48,481 nucleotides of DNA from Intrasporangiaceae bacterium (GCA_021324575.1 JAJPIW010000062.1:1-48481); one strand, 5' to 3'; counted from the first letter of the stretch, positions 26,923 through 36,593 are shown. Made by a program: numbers and translations. Notes: generated by a model not told the origin, from the letters alone.

Positions 26923-28698
26923 GCGACGGCCGACGAACCAACGCCGGATCTGGGCCACTCTCGCGGTGATCTGCTCGGAGGTGGCCGTCGCCAGCTCCGG
27001 GCCGCCGCAGGCCCGCCGGAGGTCCAGGTGGACCGTCGCGTGCGGGGAGCCGGTCTTGCGGGCGTATGCCGCGACGAGACTGTTCAGCTCCTTGCGTTGC
27101 GCCGCGAGGGCGCGGTGCGCCGAGACGGTCGGCGCGGGTCGTTTGGGTGACCTGGCCGACTGCTTGCTCTGCCGCTCGTGGAGCAGGGTGGCCACCTGGT
27201 CCAGCTCGAGCAGGCCGGGCAGCCCGAGGTAGTCCTGCTCCTCCTCCGAGCCGACCGCGGCGTGCAGCCCGAACTGCTGCGCGTCGAAGAGGACGTGGTC
27301 GAAGTGCGCGTCGGACTCCAGCGCCTCGAACCTGGCGTCGGGGTCGTCGAGGAGCGGCTCGGAGCGGTTGGCCGCAGCCAGCAGCCCTTCTTCTTCGGCC
27401 CACATGGACGCCTCGGACTCCGGGTCGGTCACCCGGTTGAGCGCGTGGTCGCGCTCGTCCTCGAGCCGAGCGGCGTGCTCGAGGATGACGGGCACCGAGG
27501 GGAGGAACACCGAGGCGGTCTCGCCCCGGCGCCGGGCCCGGACGAACCGGCCGACGGCCTGGGCGAAGAACAGCGGGGTCGAGGTCGAGGTGGCATAGAC
27601 GCCCACGCAGAGCCGCGGGACGTCGACGCCCTCGGACACCATGCGGACGGCGACCATCCAGCGCGAGCGGCTCGCGGCATACGCCTCGATCCGGGACGAG
27701 GCGCCCGCGTCGTCGGAGAGGACGACCGTGGGCTTCTCCCCCGTGATCGTCTCCAGGATCCGGGCGTAGGCGCGGGCGGCGGTCTGGTTCGAGGCGATGA
27801 CCATGGCGCCGGCGTCCGGGACATGTCGCCGCACCTCGGTGAGCCGCTTGTCGGCGGCGGCGAGGACCGACGGGATCCACTCCCCCTTCGGGTCCAGCGC
27901 CGTCCGCCAGGCCTGGGCCGTGATGTCCTTGGTCATCGGCTCCCCGAGCCGGGCGGCCACCTCGTCACCGGCCTTGGTCCGCCAGCGCATCGCCCCGCCG
28001 TAGGCGAGGAACAGCACCGGCCGGACGACCCCGTCACGCAGGGCCGCGGCATACCCGTAGGTGTGGTCGGCGCTGGACCGGAGGATGCCCGCGGTGTCCA
28101 GCTCGTACCGGACGAAGGGGATCGGGTTGGTGTCGGAGCGGAACGGTGTGCCGGTGAGCGCGAGCCGCCGGGTGGCGCCCTCGAAGGCGACGCGTATGCC
28201 GTCCCCCCAGCTCTTCGCGTCACCGCCGTGGTGGATCTCGTCCAGGATGACGAGGGTCGGCTCGGCCTCGGTGCGCTGCCTGTGCAGGTCGGGCCGGCTG
28301 GCGACCTGGGCATAGGTGAGGGCCACGCCGTGGTAGTCCCGGGAGGTCTGGGCGACCGAGTTGGAGAACGTCGGGTCGATGTCGATCCCGGCCCTGGCCG
28401 CCGCGTCGGCCCACTGGGTCTTGAGGTGCTCGGTGGGCGCGACGACGGTCACGGCGGTGATGACCCCACGGCCCAGCAGCTCGGCGGCCACCCGCAGGGC
28501 GAAGGTCGTCTTGCCGGCGCCGGGCGTCGCGACGGTGAGGAAGTCGCGCTCACCGGACTCCAGGTAGGCGGTCAGCGCGGCCGCCTGCCAGGTCCGCAGC
28601 TTGTCGGCGGTACCCCAGGCGGCACGCGGGGCGGGGTAGGCCGGGGAGAGCTGGTCGACCCCGCGGGAGGGGTGCGGGGAGGGTGCGGCGATCGACAT
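26920..28698 (-). CDS. Superfamily II DEAD/DEAH-box helicase (actinobacterial, DUF3039-linked)
   Basis: 592 residues. Walker A TPGAGKT, motif II DEIHHGG, motif III LTGTPFR, and C-terminal motifs including VRMVSEGVDVPRL and AQAVGRFVRARRR establish an SF2 (Rad3/XPB-like) translocase. The last ~200 residues are charged and helical with no recognised domain. It resembles helicases that sit next to DUF3039 genes throughout actinobacteria; role unknown, probably nucleic-acid repair or processing. A TAGGGT -10 lies 9 nt before the ATG. Confidence 0.88.
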   Translation of the reverse strand: MSIAAPSPHPSRGVDQLSPAYPAPRAAWGTADKLRTWQAAALTAYLESGERDFLTVATPGAGKTTFALRVAAELLGRGVITAVTVVAPTEHLKTQWADAAARAGIDIDPTFSNSVAQTSRDYHGVALTYAQVASRPDLHRQRTEAEPTLVILDEIHHGGDAKSWGDGIRVAFEGATRRLALTGTPFRSDTNPIPFVRYELDTAGILRSSADHTYGYAAALRDGVVRPVLFLAYGGAMRWRTKAGDEVAARLGEPMTKDITAQAWRTALDPKGEWIPSVLAAADKRLTEVRRHVPDAGAMVIASNQTAARAYARILETITGEKPTVVLSDDAGASSRIEAYAASRSRWMVAVRMVSEGVDVPRLCVGVYATSTSTPLFFAQAVGRFVRARRRGETASVFLPSVPVILEHAARLEDERDHALNRVTDPESEASMWAEEEGLLAAANRSEPLLDDPDARFEALESDAHFDHVLFDAQQFGLHAAVGSEEEQDYLGLPGLLELDQVATLLHERQSKQSARSPKRPAPTVSAHRALAAQRKELNSLVAAYARKTGSPHATVHLDLRRACGGPELATATSEQITARVAQIRRWFVGRR

Positions 28699-28707
28699 GA
28701 CCGGGCA

Positions 28708-28713
28708 ACCCTA
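28708..28713 (-). promoter_or_regulatory. -10 element TAGGGT of the SF2 helicase gene
   Basis: TAGGGT on the minus strand 9 nt before the ATG at 28698; a near-leaderless message is expected. Confidence 0.4.
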
Positions 28714-28812
28714 ACCACTTTCCCGAGACGACGTGCCCGGGCCCCGACCTGCTCGGCCGGAGTCCGGGAGCGTGCTATGTCGGCGTGTCGCACGGCGCGT
28801 TGCCGGGTCAGT

Positions 28813-28897
28813 ACGAGGGCAGCTCGGACCGACTTCATGGCGAGTCGCCGGATCAAACGGCGGCGAGCCGTCGGACGTCAGTCCGAGCTGCCCTCGT
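28813..28897. repeat. 17-bp inverted repeat duplicating the 3' end of the DUF3039 gene
   Basis: Bases 28813-28829 are an exact inverted copy of 28881-28897, which encode the last codons of the DUF3039 protein (DEGSS). Pairing resumes for 3 bp after one mismatch. The loop is 51 nt. It may act as a terminator for the DUF3039 gene or be a relic of an inverted duplication. Confidence 0.6.
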
Positions 28898-29192
28898 CGC
28901 CGTCCTGCGGCGGGAAGAACTCATCGAGGATCTCTCGGCAGGTCGGGCAGACCGGGAACTTCTTCGGGTCGCGACCGGGCACCCAGACCTTGCCGCAGAG
29001 CGCGACGACGGGTGCGCCGGAGAGCGCCGACTCCATGATCTTGTTCTTGTCGGCGTAGTGCGCGAACCGCTCGTGGTCGCCGGGTTCCTGGACCTCAGGG
29101 ACCGGGACGGTCTGGGTGCGTTCGAGGACGGCGGTCGTCGTCGACGGCGCGGCGGCCGGGGCGTGCGGGTCGTCGAGCGGGATCTGGCTCAT
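28878..29192 (-). CDS. DUF3039 family protein, zinc-ribbon-like
   Basis: 104 residues with a disordered N-terminus and a conserved core HERFAHYADKNKIMESAL, then VVALCGKVWVPGRDPKKFPVCPTCREILDEF. The Cys in ALCGK plus CPTC suggest a metal site. It is a widely conserved actinobacterial family of unknown function that is typically encoded beside an SF2 helicase, as here. The ATG at 29192 is preceded by TAAACT ending 7 nt upstream and no ribosome site, a textbook leaderless arrangement. Confidence 0.88.
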   Translation of the reverse strand: MSQIPLDDPHAPAAAPSTTTAVLERTQTVPVPEVQEPGDHERFAHYADKNKIMESALSGAPVVALCGKVWVPGRDPKKFPVCPTCREILDEFFPPQDGDEGSSD

Positions 29193-29199
29193 GGTGCCC

Positions 29200-29205
29200 A
29201 GTTTA
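29200..29205 (-). promoter_or_regulatory. -10 element TAAACT, leaderless promoter of the DUF3039 gene
   Basis: TAAACT on the minus strand is close to the vegetative -10 consensus and lies exactly 7 nt before the ATG. Confidence 0.55.
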
Positions 29206-29254
29206 GGTCGCTCCGGGTCACGCTCAGCGTCCGCACCCGACAACTTGCCTCCGC

Positions 29255-29275
29255 ACCCGAGAAGGCAACTCGGGT
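29255..29275. terminator. Small hairpin after the YqgE gene
   Basis: ACCCGAG / CTCGGGT with a 7-nt loop, 44 bp downstream of the stop at 29319. Short but perfect; a possible terminator before the DUF3039 promoter. Confidence 0.35.
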
Positions 29276-29318
29276 CCACAGGGAGCTACCCCGAGAACCC
29301 GATAACTTGGGGGTGGGG

Positions 29319-29903
29319 TCAGTTCAGGTCGGGGTCGTCGGGGTAGGTCGCGACCCAGGCCAGTGGCTCCCCCTGCCGGCGCAGGACCGAACGCCACAGC
29401 TGGCTCGGCTGGTCGCTGAACGCATCGCGGCCCTCGGTGTCGACCACCCACCACGAGCCGGTGCGCACCTCGCCCTCGAGCTGGCCGGCCGACCACCCGG
29501 CATACCCGGCGAAGACCCGCATGCCGGCCAGGCCGGTCTCCACGAGCTCGGGCGGGGTGTCCAGGTCGATGACCCCGACCCGCCCGAACAGCCGCTTGAC
29601 CCCGACCGGAGCATCGTTCGGGCCGGGGACGGTGACCAGCCCGAGCGCCGAGTCCAGGCTGACCGGACCGCCCTGGAAGAGGTTGCCCGGCTCGGTGAGC
29701 AGCCCCTGCCAGCCGGGTAGAACGGCATCGACGGTGGCTTCGAGCGGACGGTTGACGACGACACCCTGCGCGCCGCCGTCATCGTGGTGCAGCACGAGAA
29801 CGACGCTGCGGTGGAAGATCCCGCCGCCGATCTCCGGGGTCGCGAGGAGCAGCCGCCCGGTGAGCGGCCGGCCGTCCCACTCCGAAGAGGTCACGCCGTC
29901 CAT
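29319..29903 (-). CDS. YqgE/AlgH family protein (DUF179)
   Basis: 194 residues. Family motifs: LTGRLLLATPEI...FHRSVVLVLHHDDGGAQGVVVNRPL, the GGPV stretch, and RVFAGYAGWSAGQLEGE. The family is widespread and has no established biochemical role. The ATG at 29903 is chosen as the first start giving the normal N-terminus; the frame extends 8 codons upstream from a second start. A long hairpin separates it from the RNA helicase gene. Confidence 0.92.
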   Translation of the reverse strand: MDGVTSSEWDGRPLTGRLLLATPEIGGGIFHRSVVLVLHHDDGGAQGVVVNRPLEATVDAVLPGWQGLLTEPGNLFQGGPVSLDSALGLVTVPGPNDAPVGVKRLFGRVGVIDLDTPPELVETGLAGMRVFAGYAGWSAGQLEGEVRTGSWWVVDTEGRDAFSDQPSQLWRSVLRRQGEPLAWVATYPDDPDLN

Positions 29904-29923
29904 TCTGCCCCGGCCCGGCCCGC

Positions 29924-29993
29924 CCACGTCGAGAGGCCAGAACGCGCCGTATGCCGGATGGTCCGGGCGGCGCGTCCTGGCCTCTCGACGTGG
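29924..29993. terminator. Long hairpin terminator after the DEAD-box RNA helicase
   Basis: A 17-bp perfect stem (CCACGTCGAGAGGCCAG and its complement) continues, after one A/C mismatch, into an 8-bp stem ACGCGCCG / CGGCGCGT with an 18-nt loop. It starts 23 bp after the helicase stop. One GTATGCCG copy falls at the loop edge. Confidence 0.75.
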
Positions 29994-30016
29994 CTCAGGG
30001 GGCCACGGGGCGTCGC

Positions 30017-32377
30017 TCAGTCGGCGAAGCGACGCGGCCGACCGCCGCGCGGAGCGCCGGAACGCTCACCGCGACCGCCGAACCCGCCACCCTGACGTCC
30101 ACCCGGGCGACGACCGCCACGGGAGAACTGTGGACGGGGCGGGTCCACCAGCGTGCGGAACTCGGACTCGAGGATCGGCACACCCGAGGGCTCGCGGCCT
30201 CCGGCAGCGGCGACGGCATCCGAGCCCGGCGTGGCCCTGACCCCAGCGGTCTGGACGCCGGCGTCCCCGAGGAGGCGCTCCATGGTGCGCTTCTGGTGCG
30301 GCAGGGCCAGGGTGACCACGGCCCCCTCCTCACCGGCCCGGGCGGTGCGCCCGGAGCGGTGGAGGTAGTCCTTGTGGTCGGCCGGCGGGTCGACCTGGAG
30401 GACGAGCGAGACGTCGTCGACGTGGATGCCGCGAGCGGCGACGTCGGTGGCGACGAGCACGGGCAGGGTGCCACTGCGGAACGCACCGAGCACCCGGTTG
30501 CGCGCACCCTGGGTGAGCCCGCCGTGCAGGGCAGCGGCCGCGACTCCGGACTCACGTAGCTGCAGAGCGACGCGGTCGGCGCCGAGCTTGGTCCGGACGA
30601 AGACGACGGTCCGACCCGGGCGTGCCGCGAGCTCGGCCGTCACGACCTTCTTGTGGTTCGGCTCGACGAGGAAGAGGTGGTGCGCCATCGTCGTCACCGA
30701 CGCCTGGGCGTCGTCGGTCGAGTGCGTCACCGGGTCGGTGAGGTAGCGCTCGACGAGGCCGTCGATGCCCTTGTCCAGGGTCGCGGAGAAGAGGAGCCGC
30801 TGCCCACCGTCAGGGATCTCGTCCATGATCGCGGTGATCTCGGTCATGAAGCCCATGTCGGCCATGTGGTCGGCCTCGTCGAGGATCGCGACCTCGACGT
30901 CGCCGAACTCGACGGCTCCACGGTCCAGCAGGTCCTTCAACCGGCCGGGGGTCGCGATGAGCAGGTCGAGGCCGCGGGCCAGCGCCGAGATCTGCGGCTC
31001 GTAGGACAGGCCGCCGGCGACGAGCTTGTGCCGCAGGCCCATGACGTGGACGAGCGGCTCGAGCGCGTCGGAGACCTGCATGGCCAGCTCGCGGGTCGGG
31101 ACGAGCACCAGGGCGCGCGGCCGCTTGGGCTTGGCCTTGCCGTCGGCGGCGAGCCGGGTGATGGTCGGCAGCCCGAAGGCGAGGGTCTTGCCCGAGCCGG
31201 TCTGGCCGCGACCGAGCACGTCCCGGCCGGCCATCGCGTCGGGGATGGTCGCCAGCTGGATCGGGAACGGCTCGGTGATGCCGTCGCGCGCCAGCCGCTC
31301 GACGAGCCGCGCGGGGATCCCCATGGCAGCGAATCCGTTGTCCTGGGTCACCTCGGCGGCCCGACCGGCCTTGGGCTTGTATGCCGTCCACTCGTCGGCT
31401 TCGGCGCGCAGCGCCTCTGCCTCACTGTGCCCAGCCGACCGGTCGTCGCGGTTCTGGAAACCGCCGCGGTCGTCCCGGTGGTCGCGACGCGGGAAGCCAC
31501 CGTGGTCGTCACGCTTCTGGTAGCCGCCACGCTCGTCACGCTTCTGGAACCCACCACGCTCGCCGCGGTCGTCACGCTTCTGGTACCCACCACGCTCGCC
31601 GCGGTCGTCACGCTTCTGGAACCCACCACGCTCGCTCCGGTCGTCGCGTCCCTGGTACCCGCCACGGTCGGCACGGTTCTGGTAGCCAGCGCGGTCATCG
31701 CGCCGCTGGTAGCCCCCCCGGTCGTCGCGGTTCTGGAACCCGCCGCGGTCGTCGCGGTTCTGGAACCCGCCACGGTCGTCCCGCTTCTGGTACCCGCCAC
31801 GGTCGTCCCGACCCTGGAAGCCACCTCGGTCGGCACGGTCATCGCGACGCTGGAGCCCACCACGGTCATCGCGGCCCTGGTACCCACCACGGTCATCGCG
31901 CTTCTGGTACCCGCCACGGTCGCCCCGGTCGTCCCGGCCCTGGTACCCACCACGGTCGTCGCGACGCACGAAGCCACCGCGCTGGCTGCGGTCATCGGTC
32001 CGGTCGGTGCGCCGCTCGGAGCGCTCACGACGGTCCTCGCGCTCACGCCACGGGTCGTTGCCGGCCACGTGGCGCGGCGGGTGGACCCGACGGGTCCGGT
32101 CCTCGTCGCGGCGCGGCCGGTCGTCGCGGACGTAGCCGCCACCGCGGGGGCGGTCGTCGCGGTCGAAGCGGTCGCCTCGGACCGGTCGGTCCGCACGGGG
32201 TGCGCGGTCGGCATACGACGGACGGTCCTGGCCGTGCGAGCGGGGGCTGCTCGAGGCCTTGTCGGCCTGGCCGCGGTGCGGCTTCTTGCCGGAGCGCTGC
32301 TTGGCCTCCTCGCGGGCGGCCTTCTCAGCGGGGGTCCAGCGGGCCTTCTTGGGCGCGCCGGAAGTCTTCTTGGGCAT
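30017..32377 (-). CDS. DEAD-box RNA helicase with N-terminal RGG-like repeat region
   Basis: 786 residues. Residues 1-130 are basic and charged. Residues ~133-313 contain about 18 units of the form DDRGG(Y/F)Q(K/N/G)R. The helicase core follows: Q-motif region (NGFAAMGIPARLVERL), GQTGSGKT at 391-398, PTRELA, TPGR, DEAD at 500-503, SAT and HRSGRTARAG. A short RGG tail (GGRQGGGFGGRGERSG) ends the protein. Bacterial RhlE/CsdA-type helicases usually carry basic RGG tracts at the C-terminus, so a large N-terminal repeat domain is unusual. Likely roles are RNA unwinding, ribosome assembly or cold response. The leader is about 230 nt. Confidence 0.93.
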   Translation of the reverse strand: MPKKTSGAPKKARWTPAEKAAREEAKQRSGKKPHRGQADKASSSPRSHGQDRPSYADRAPRADRPVRGDRFDRDDRPRGGGYVRDDRPRRDEDRTRRVHPPRHVAGNDPWREREDRRERSERRTDRTDDRSQRGGFVRRDDRGGYQGRDDRGDRGGYQKRDDRGGYQGRDDRGGLQRRDDRADRGGFQGRDDRGGYQKRDDRGGFQNRDDRGGFQNRDDRGGYQRRDDRAGYQNRADRGGYQGRDDRSERGGFQKRDDRGERGGYQKRDDRGERGGFQKRDERGGYQKRDDHGGFPRRDHRDDRGGFQNRDDRSAGHSEAEALRAEADEWTAYKPKAGRAAEVTQDNGFAAMGIPARLVERLARDGITEPFPIQLATIPDAMAGRDVLGRGQTGSGKTLAFGLPTITRLAADGKAKPKRPRALVLVPTRELAMQVSDALEPLVHVMGLRHKLVAGGLSYEPQISALARGLDLLIATPGRLKDLLDRGAVEFGDVEVAILDEADHMADMGFMTEITAIMDEIPDGGQRLLFSATLDKGIDGLVERYLTDPVTHSTDDAQASVTTMAHHLFLVEPNHKKVVTAELAARPGRTVVFVRTKLGADRVALQLRESGVAAAALHGGLTQGARNRVLGAFRSGTLPVLVATDVAARGIHVDDVSLVLQVDPPADHKDYLHRSGRTARAGEEGAVVTLALPHQKRTMERLLGDAGVQTAGVRATPGSDAVAAAGGREPSGVPILESEFRTLVDPPRPQFSRGGRRPGGRQGGGFGGRGERSGAPRGGRPRRFAD
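31439..31981 (-). repeat. Degenerate ~27-bp coding repeat (DDRGGYQxR units)
   Basis: About 18 tandem units encoding nine-residue DDRGG-aromatic-Q-x-R repeats, some expanded by DRGER or RSER. The DNA is repetitive enough to allow slippage or recombination between copies. The opposite strand is also open through the region, giving a Val/Thr-rich shadow frame. Confidence 0.85.
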
Positions 32378-32513
32378 GGTGTGTCACCTTCGTGGTCAAA
32401 ATGCAGTCGGCATCGTGTGTGTCAGACACGTCTTGAGCCACTGGCAAGATGACGATGAAGACGAGCCTCAGACGCGCGATCGGCGTCCGTGCGCTGGTTC
32501 GACGCTGTGCGTG

Positions 32514-32588
32514 TCACCGGCGGGTTCGGTTGTGGGTCATGGGGATCGGGCTGCTCGCGAGAGACGAGCTGCCGGTGGGCGCAGCCAT
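32514..32588 (-). other. Possible 24-codon leader ORF in the RNA-helicase leader
   Basis: An ATG at 32588 opens a frame of 24 codons ending THNRTRR-stop, entirely within the ~230-nt leader. No clear ribosome site precedes it. It could be a regulatory leader peptide, or chance. Confidence 0.2.
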
Positions 32589-32610
32589 GCGCCGTCACAC
32601 CGAACGCCCA

Positions 32611-32616
32611 ATGCTA
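32611..32616 (-). promoter_or_regulatory. Candidate -10 for the RNA helicase
   Basis: TAGCAT on the minus strand overlaps the VanZ-like stop codon and would give a leader of about 230 nt. The 32378-32613 stretch otherwise holds no gene, only the 11-bp palindrome GTGTCAGACAC at 32419-32429 and a possible leader ORF. Confidence 0.3.
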
Positions 32617-33056
32617 CCAGCGGGTCGAGGCGCGGCCGACCACTCGCGCGAACCGCGGCGCGACCGCCTGACCGACGAGCACCCCGAGCAGCAGACCCAC
32701 CAGATCGGCCACGGCGTCCCACACGTCGCCACTGCGATGAGGCAGGACGAAGTGCTGGACGAGCTCGCTCACCGGCGCGTGGAGCGCGAGGACGACGGTG
32801 ACGAACCGGGGCCGCAGGCGAGCAGCCCAGGCAATCGCGACGGGCACCCCGAAGAGAAGGGCGTGCACGATCTTGTCCTCACCGGCAAAGGTCGGCTGGG
32901 CGGGCGAGTCCGGGGCGTAGACCGACCACAGCTGCACGGCCACCGCGACGACGAAGAGGATGACGCCCAGCCTGGACGGCCGGTCGGTGGCGGGCGACAG
33001 CCTCGCTCCACCATCGGCCTCACCCGTCCGTGGTCGGGCCGGGGGTCGCCGCGACG

Positions 33057-33060
<4 letters not shown>
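32614..33060 (-). CDS. VanZ-like membrane protein
   Basis: 148 residues with about four hydrophobic segments: LGVILFVVAVAVQLWSVYAP, IVHALLFGVPVAIAWAARL, FVTVVLALHAPVSELVQHF and ADLVGLLLGVLVGQAVA. The DKIVHALLF and SELVQHF motifs match the VanZ family. The GTG at 33060 overlaps the malic-enzyme stop (GTGA), implying coupling to it. Function unknown; VanZ relatives affect envelope-directed antibiotic susceptibility in other bacteria. Confidence 0.78.
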
Positions 33061-34463
<1,403 letters not shown>

Positions 34464-34562
34464 GCCCCGATCCAACCACCTCGGGTATGCCGGGGATCGG
34501 GCGGCGTCGCGGGGGCGGCACATATATCAGGCGCCCGTCAGACGCCGGCAGAACAGGCGACA

Positions 34563-34568
34563 TATGGT
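34563..34568 (+). promoter_or_regulatory. -10 element TATGGT, leaderless promoter of the SIMPL gene
   Basis: TATGGT lies 6 nt before the ATG at 34575, in the locally AT-richer stretch containing CATATAT and CATATG; no ribosome site intervenes. Confidence 0.45.
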
Positions 34569-34574
34569 GCGAGC

Positions 34575-35204
34575 ATGAGCTCGCACGTCGATGTGACCGG
34601 TACCGGAACCGCCTCTGCCACCCCCGATGTCGTCACTCTCGACGTCCGGGTGACCTGCGAGGGTCTCGACGTCGCCGGCACCCTGCAGACTGCGTCGGCC
34701 AGGATGGGCGATCTCCAGCGAGCCGCTCGTGACCACGGTGTCGCGCCCGCCGACCTGCAGTCGACCGGCTCGGGGGTCCACCAGCGGTGGGCCAACGACC
34801 GGCCGGAAGTGGTGGGCTACACCGCGTTCCACACCCTGCGCGTCCGGGTGCGCGACGTCGACTCGACCGGCGCGCTCGTGTCGGCGTTCTCGGATGCGGC
34901 GGGCAACGCCCTGGGCATCGACAACATCGCCCTGACACTGAGCGACCCCGAGCCGCTGGCCGCGCAGGCCCGGGAGCAGGCGTTCGGGGACGCGCGAGCC
35001 AAGGCGCTGCAGTATGCCGCCCTGGCCGGGAGGACCCTCGGGGCCGTGAAGTGGCTCAGCGACCGGGGCGTCGGCTGGTTCGGTGGAGCGGCCCCGTTCG
35101 ACAAGATGCTGGGCTCGCGCGAGATGTCCTCCGGTATGCCGGTCGAGGCCGGCGAGAGCACGGTCACCGCGTCGGTGAGTGTGCGCTGGTCCTGGTCGGA
35201 CTGA
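34575..35204 (+). CDS. SIMPL domain protein (DUF541)
   Basis: 209 residues: VDVTGTGTASATPDVVTLDVRV at the start, the LQSTGSGVHQRWAN region, and ARAKALQYAALAGRTLGAVKWLSD near the end are typical of SIMPL/DUF541 proteins. Many relatives are exported, but no signal peptide is visible here, so it is probably cytosolic. It is divergent from malic enzyme. Function is poorly defined in the family. Confidence 0.88.
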   Translation: MSSHVDVTGTGTASATPDVVTLDVRVTCEGLDVAGTLQTASARMGDLQRAARDHGVAPADLQSTGSGVHQRWANDRPEVVGYTAFHTLRVRVRDVDSTGALVSAFSDAAGNALGIDNIALTLSDPEPLAAQAREQAFGDARAKALQYAALAGRTLGAVKWLSDRGVGWFGGAAPFDKMLGSREMSSGMPVEAGESTVTASVSVRWSWSD

Positions 35205-35212
35205 CCTCAGGT

Positions 35213-35264
35213 CACAAGGTCCTCCGGTACGTGCTTCGGGGAGCACGTACCGGAGGACCTTGTG
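35213..35264. terminator. 23-bp perfect hairpin between convergent genes
   Basis: Arms 35213-35235 and 35242-35264 pair perfectly over 23 bp around a TCGGGG loop, 8 bp after the SIMPL stop and 9 bp before the end of the SHMT-like gene. A strong bidirectional terminator candidate. Confidence 0.85.
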
Positions 35265-35273
35265 GACCCGGCG

Positions 35274-36593
35274 TCATGCGGTGACGAACGACAGGGGCCC
35301 GAGCCCCCGGCGCCAGGCGGTGACCTCCGCACGCACCGCCGACGTTGCGCTCGGGTCGGACAGTGCCTGCGCGAAGAGGCCCGCGAGCCGGGGCATGTCC
35401 GCCGCCGTGAGACCGAGCCGGACGATCTCCGGCGTCCCGAGCCGCAGGCCGTTCAGGTCTCCCGGGACCGCCTCGACCGGCAGCCCGATCCCGCTCGCGA
35501 GCAGCCCGGCAGGCTCGAGCCGACGGGCCATCGCCGTTCCTCCACCGTATGCCGCAGCGCGCACCGCCACCTGGTGGGAGTGGGTCAGCGCGTCGGAGAC
35601 TCCATGCACGGGAATCCCTTGCCCGGCAAGGGAGTCGGCGAGGGCGCGCGCCGAGGAAACCATCTCGGCGGCATACGGCGACCCGTGCTCGAGCCAGTCG
35701 ACCAGGGTGACGGCGAGGGCGGCCACCCGGCCGGCGTCGAAGTTCGCGGTGAAGCCCGGGTAGGCCACGGCATCGAGCCGTTCGGCGAGCCCGGCATCGC
35801 GGGTGACGACGAGGCCGCCGACCGGACCACCGAGGCTCTTGTAGGTGCTCATCGTCATGACGTGGGCGCCGAGGTCGAGCGGGTTGGGCCAGGCTCCCCC
35901 GGCGATCAGACCGGACAGATGGGCTGCGTCGAACATGACGGTCGCCCCGACCTCGTCGGCGATGGCGCGCACGTCGGCCACCGGGTGCGGCCGCAGGTTG
36001 AGACTGCCGCCGATGGTGACCAGCCGCGGCCTCACCTCGTGCACGACGGAGCGGAGCCCGTCGAGGTCGACGGTGTAGTTGGCCGCATCGACCGGCGCCG
36101 GCACCGTCGTGAGGCCGTGCAGTCCCGCCGCCCCGTCGACGTGGTGGGTGACGTGGCCGCCGATCGACGCCGGCGGCGCGACGATCGTGTCGCCGGGCCG
36201 GCATACGGCGGTGAACACGAACAGGTTGGCCATCGCCCCGGACGGGACCCGCACCTCGGCGAAGTCGGCGTCGAAGACCCGTGCGGCGAGCTCGGCCGCG
36301 ATCACCTCGATCTGCTCGATCGCGCCCAGGCCCATCTCGTACTTGTCGCCGGGATAGCCGAGCGAGGTCCGGGCCCCGAGCCCGGCCGCGAGGAGTCGCT
36401 CCGCACGCGGGTTCATGACGTTGGTCGCCGGGTTGAGGTTGAACGCCTCGACGTCGTGGAGCCGGTGGTTCTCACCCACCAGCTCCTCGACCCGGGCGGC
36501 GACACCCGCGCGCGGGAGGGCGTCGACGGCGGAGGCGATGGCCAGGACGTGGTCCTCAGTCGGGACCCAGGATCGGCGGGCGAGACGCGGCAT
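35274..36593 (-). CDS. Divergent serine-hydroxymethyltransferase-like PLP enzyme
   Basis: 439 residues of fold-type I. SHMT-like landmarks are recognisable but altered: NLNPATNVMNPRAE where SHMT has a LxxSEN motif, SLGYPGDKYEMGLGAIEQIE resembling GYPGRRYYGG, FDAAHLSGLIAGG (FDxxHxxGL), and MSTYKSLGGPVGG holding the PLP lysine. It is thus not the housekeeping GlyA but a paralogue of aldolase or amino-acid-modifying type. A TAGGGT lies 6 nt before the ATG. It is downstream of ssrA and convergent with the SIMPL gene. Confidence 0.75.
   Translation of the reverse strand: MPRLARRSWVPTEDHVLAIASAVDALPRAGVAARVEELVGENHRLHDVEAFNLNPATNVMNPRAERLLAAGLGARTSLGYPGDKYEMGLGAIEQIEVIAAELAARVFDADFAEVRVPSGAMANLFVFTAVCRPGDTIVAPPASIGGHVTHHVDGAAGLHGLTTVPAPVDAANYTVDLDGLRSVVHEVRPRLVTIGGSLNLRPHPVADVRAIADEVGATVMFDAAHLSGLIAGGAWPNPLDLGAHVMTMSTYKSLGGPVGGLVVTRDAGLAERLDAVAYPGFTANFDAGRVAALAVTLVDWLEHGSPYAAEMVSSARALADSLAGQGIPVHGVSDALTHSHQVAVRAAAYGGGTAMARRLEPAGLLASGIGLPVEAVPGDLNGLRLGTPEIVRLGLTAADMPRLAGLFAQALSDPSATSAVRAEVTAWRRGLGPLSFVTA

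Noticed and set aside
26867-27880. Upstream extension of the dodecin frame
   Set aside because: It overlaps the helicase in another frame; dodecins are about 70 residues and the ATG at 26866 gives exactly that.
31439-31981. Possible CRISPR-like repeat array
   Set aside because: The repeats are contiguous, in frame and encode a clear protein repeat; there are no spacers and no cas genes.
30653-32452. Plus-strand open frame rich in VPATVV-like repeats
   Set aside because: It is the antisense of the helicase RGG repeat region; the repetition comes from the real gene.
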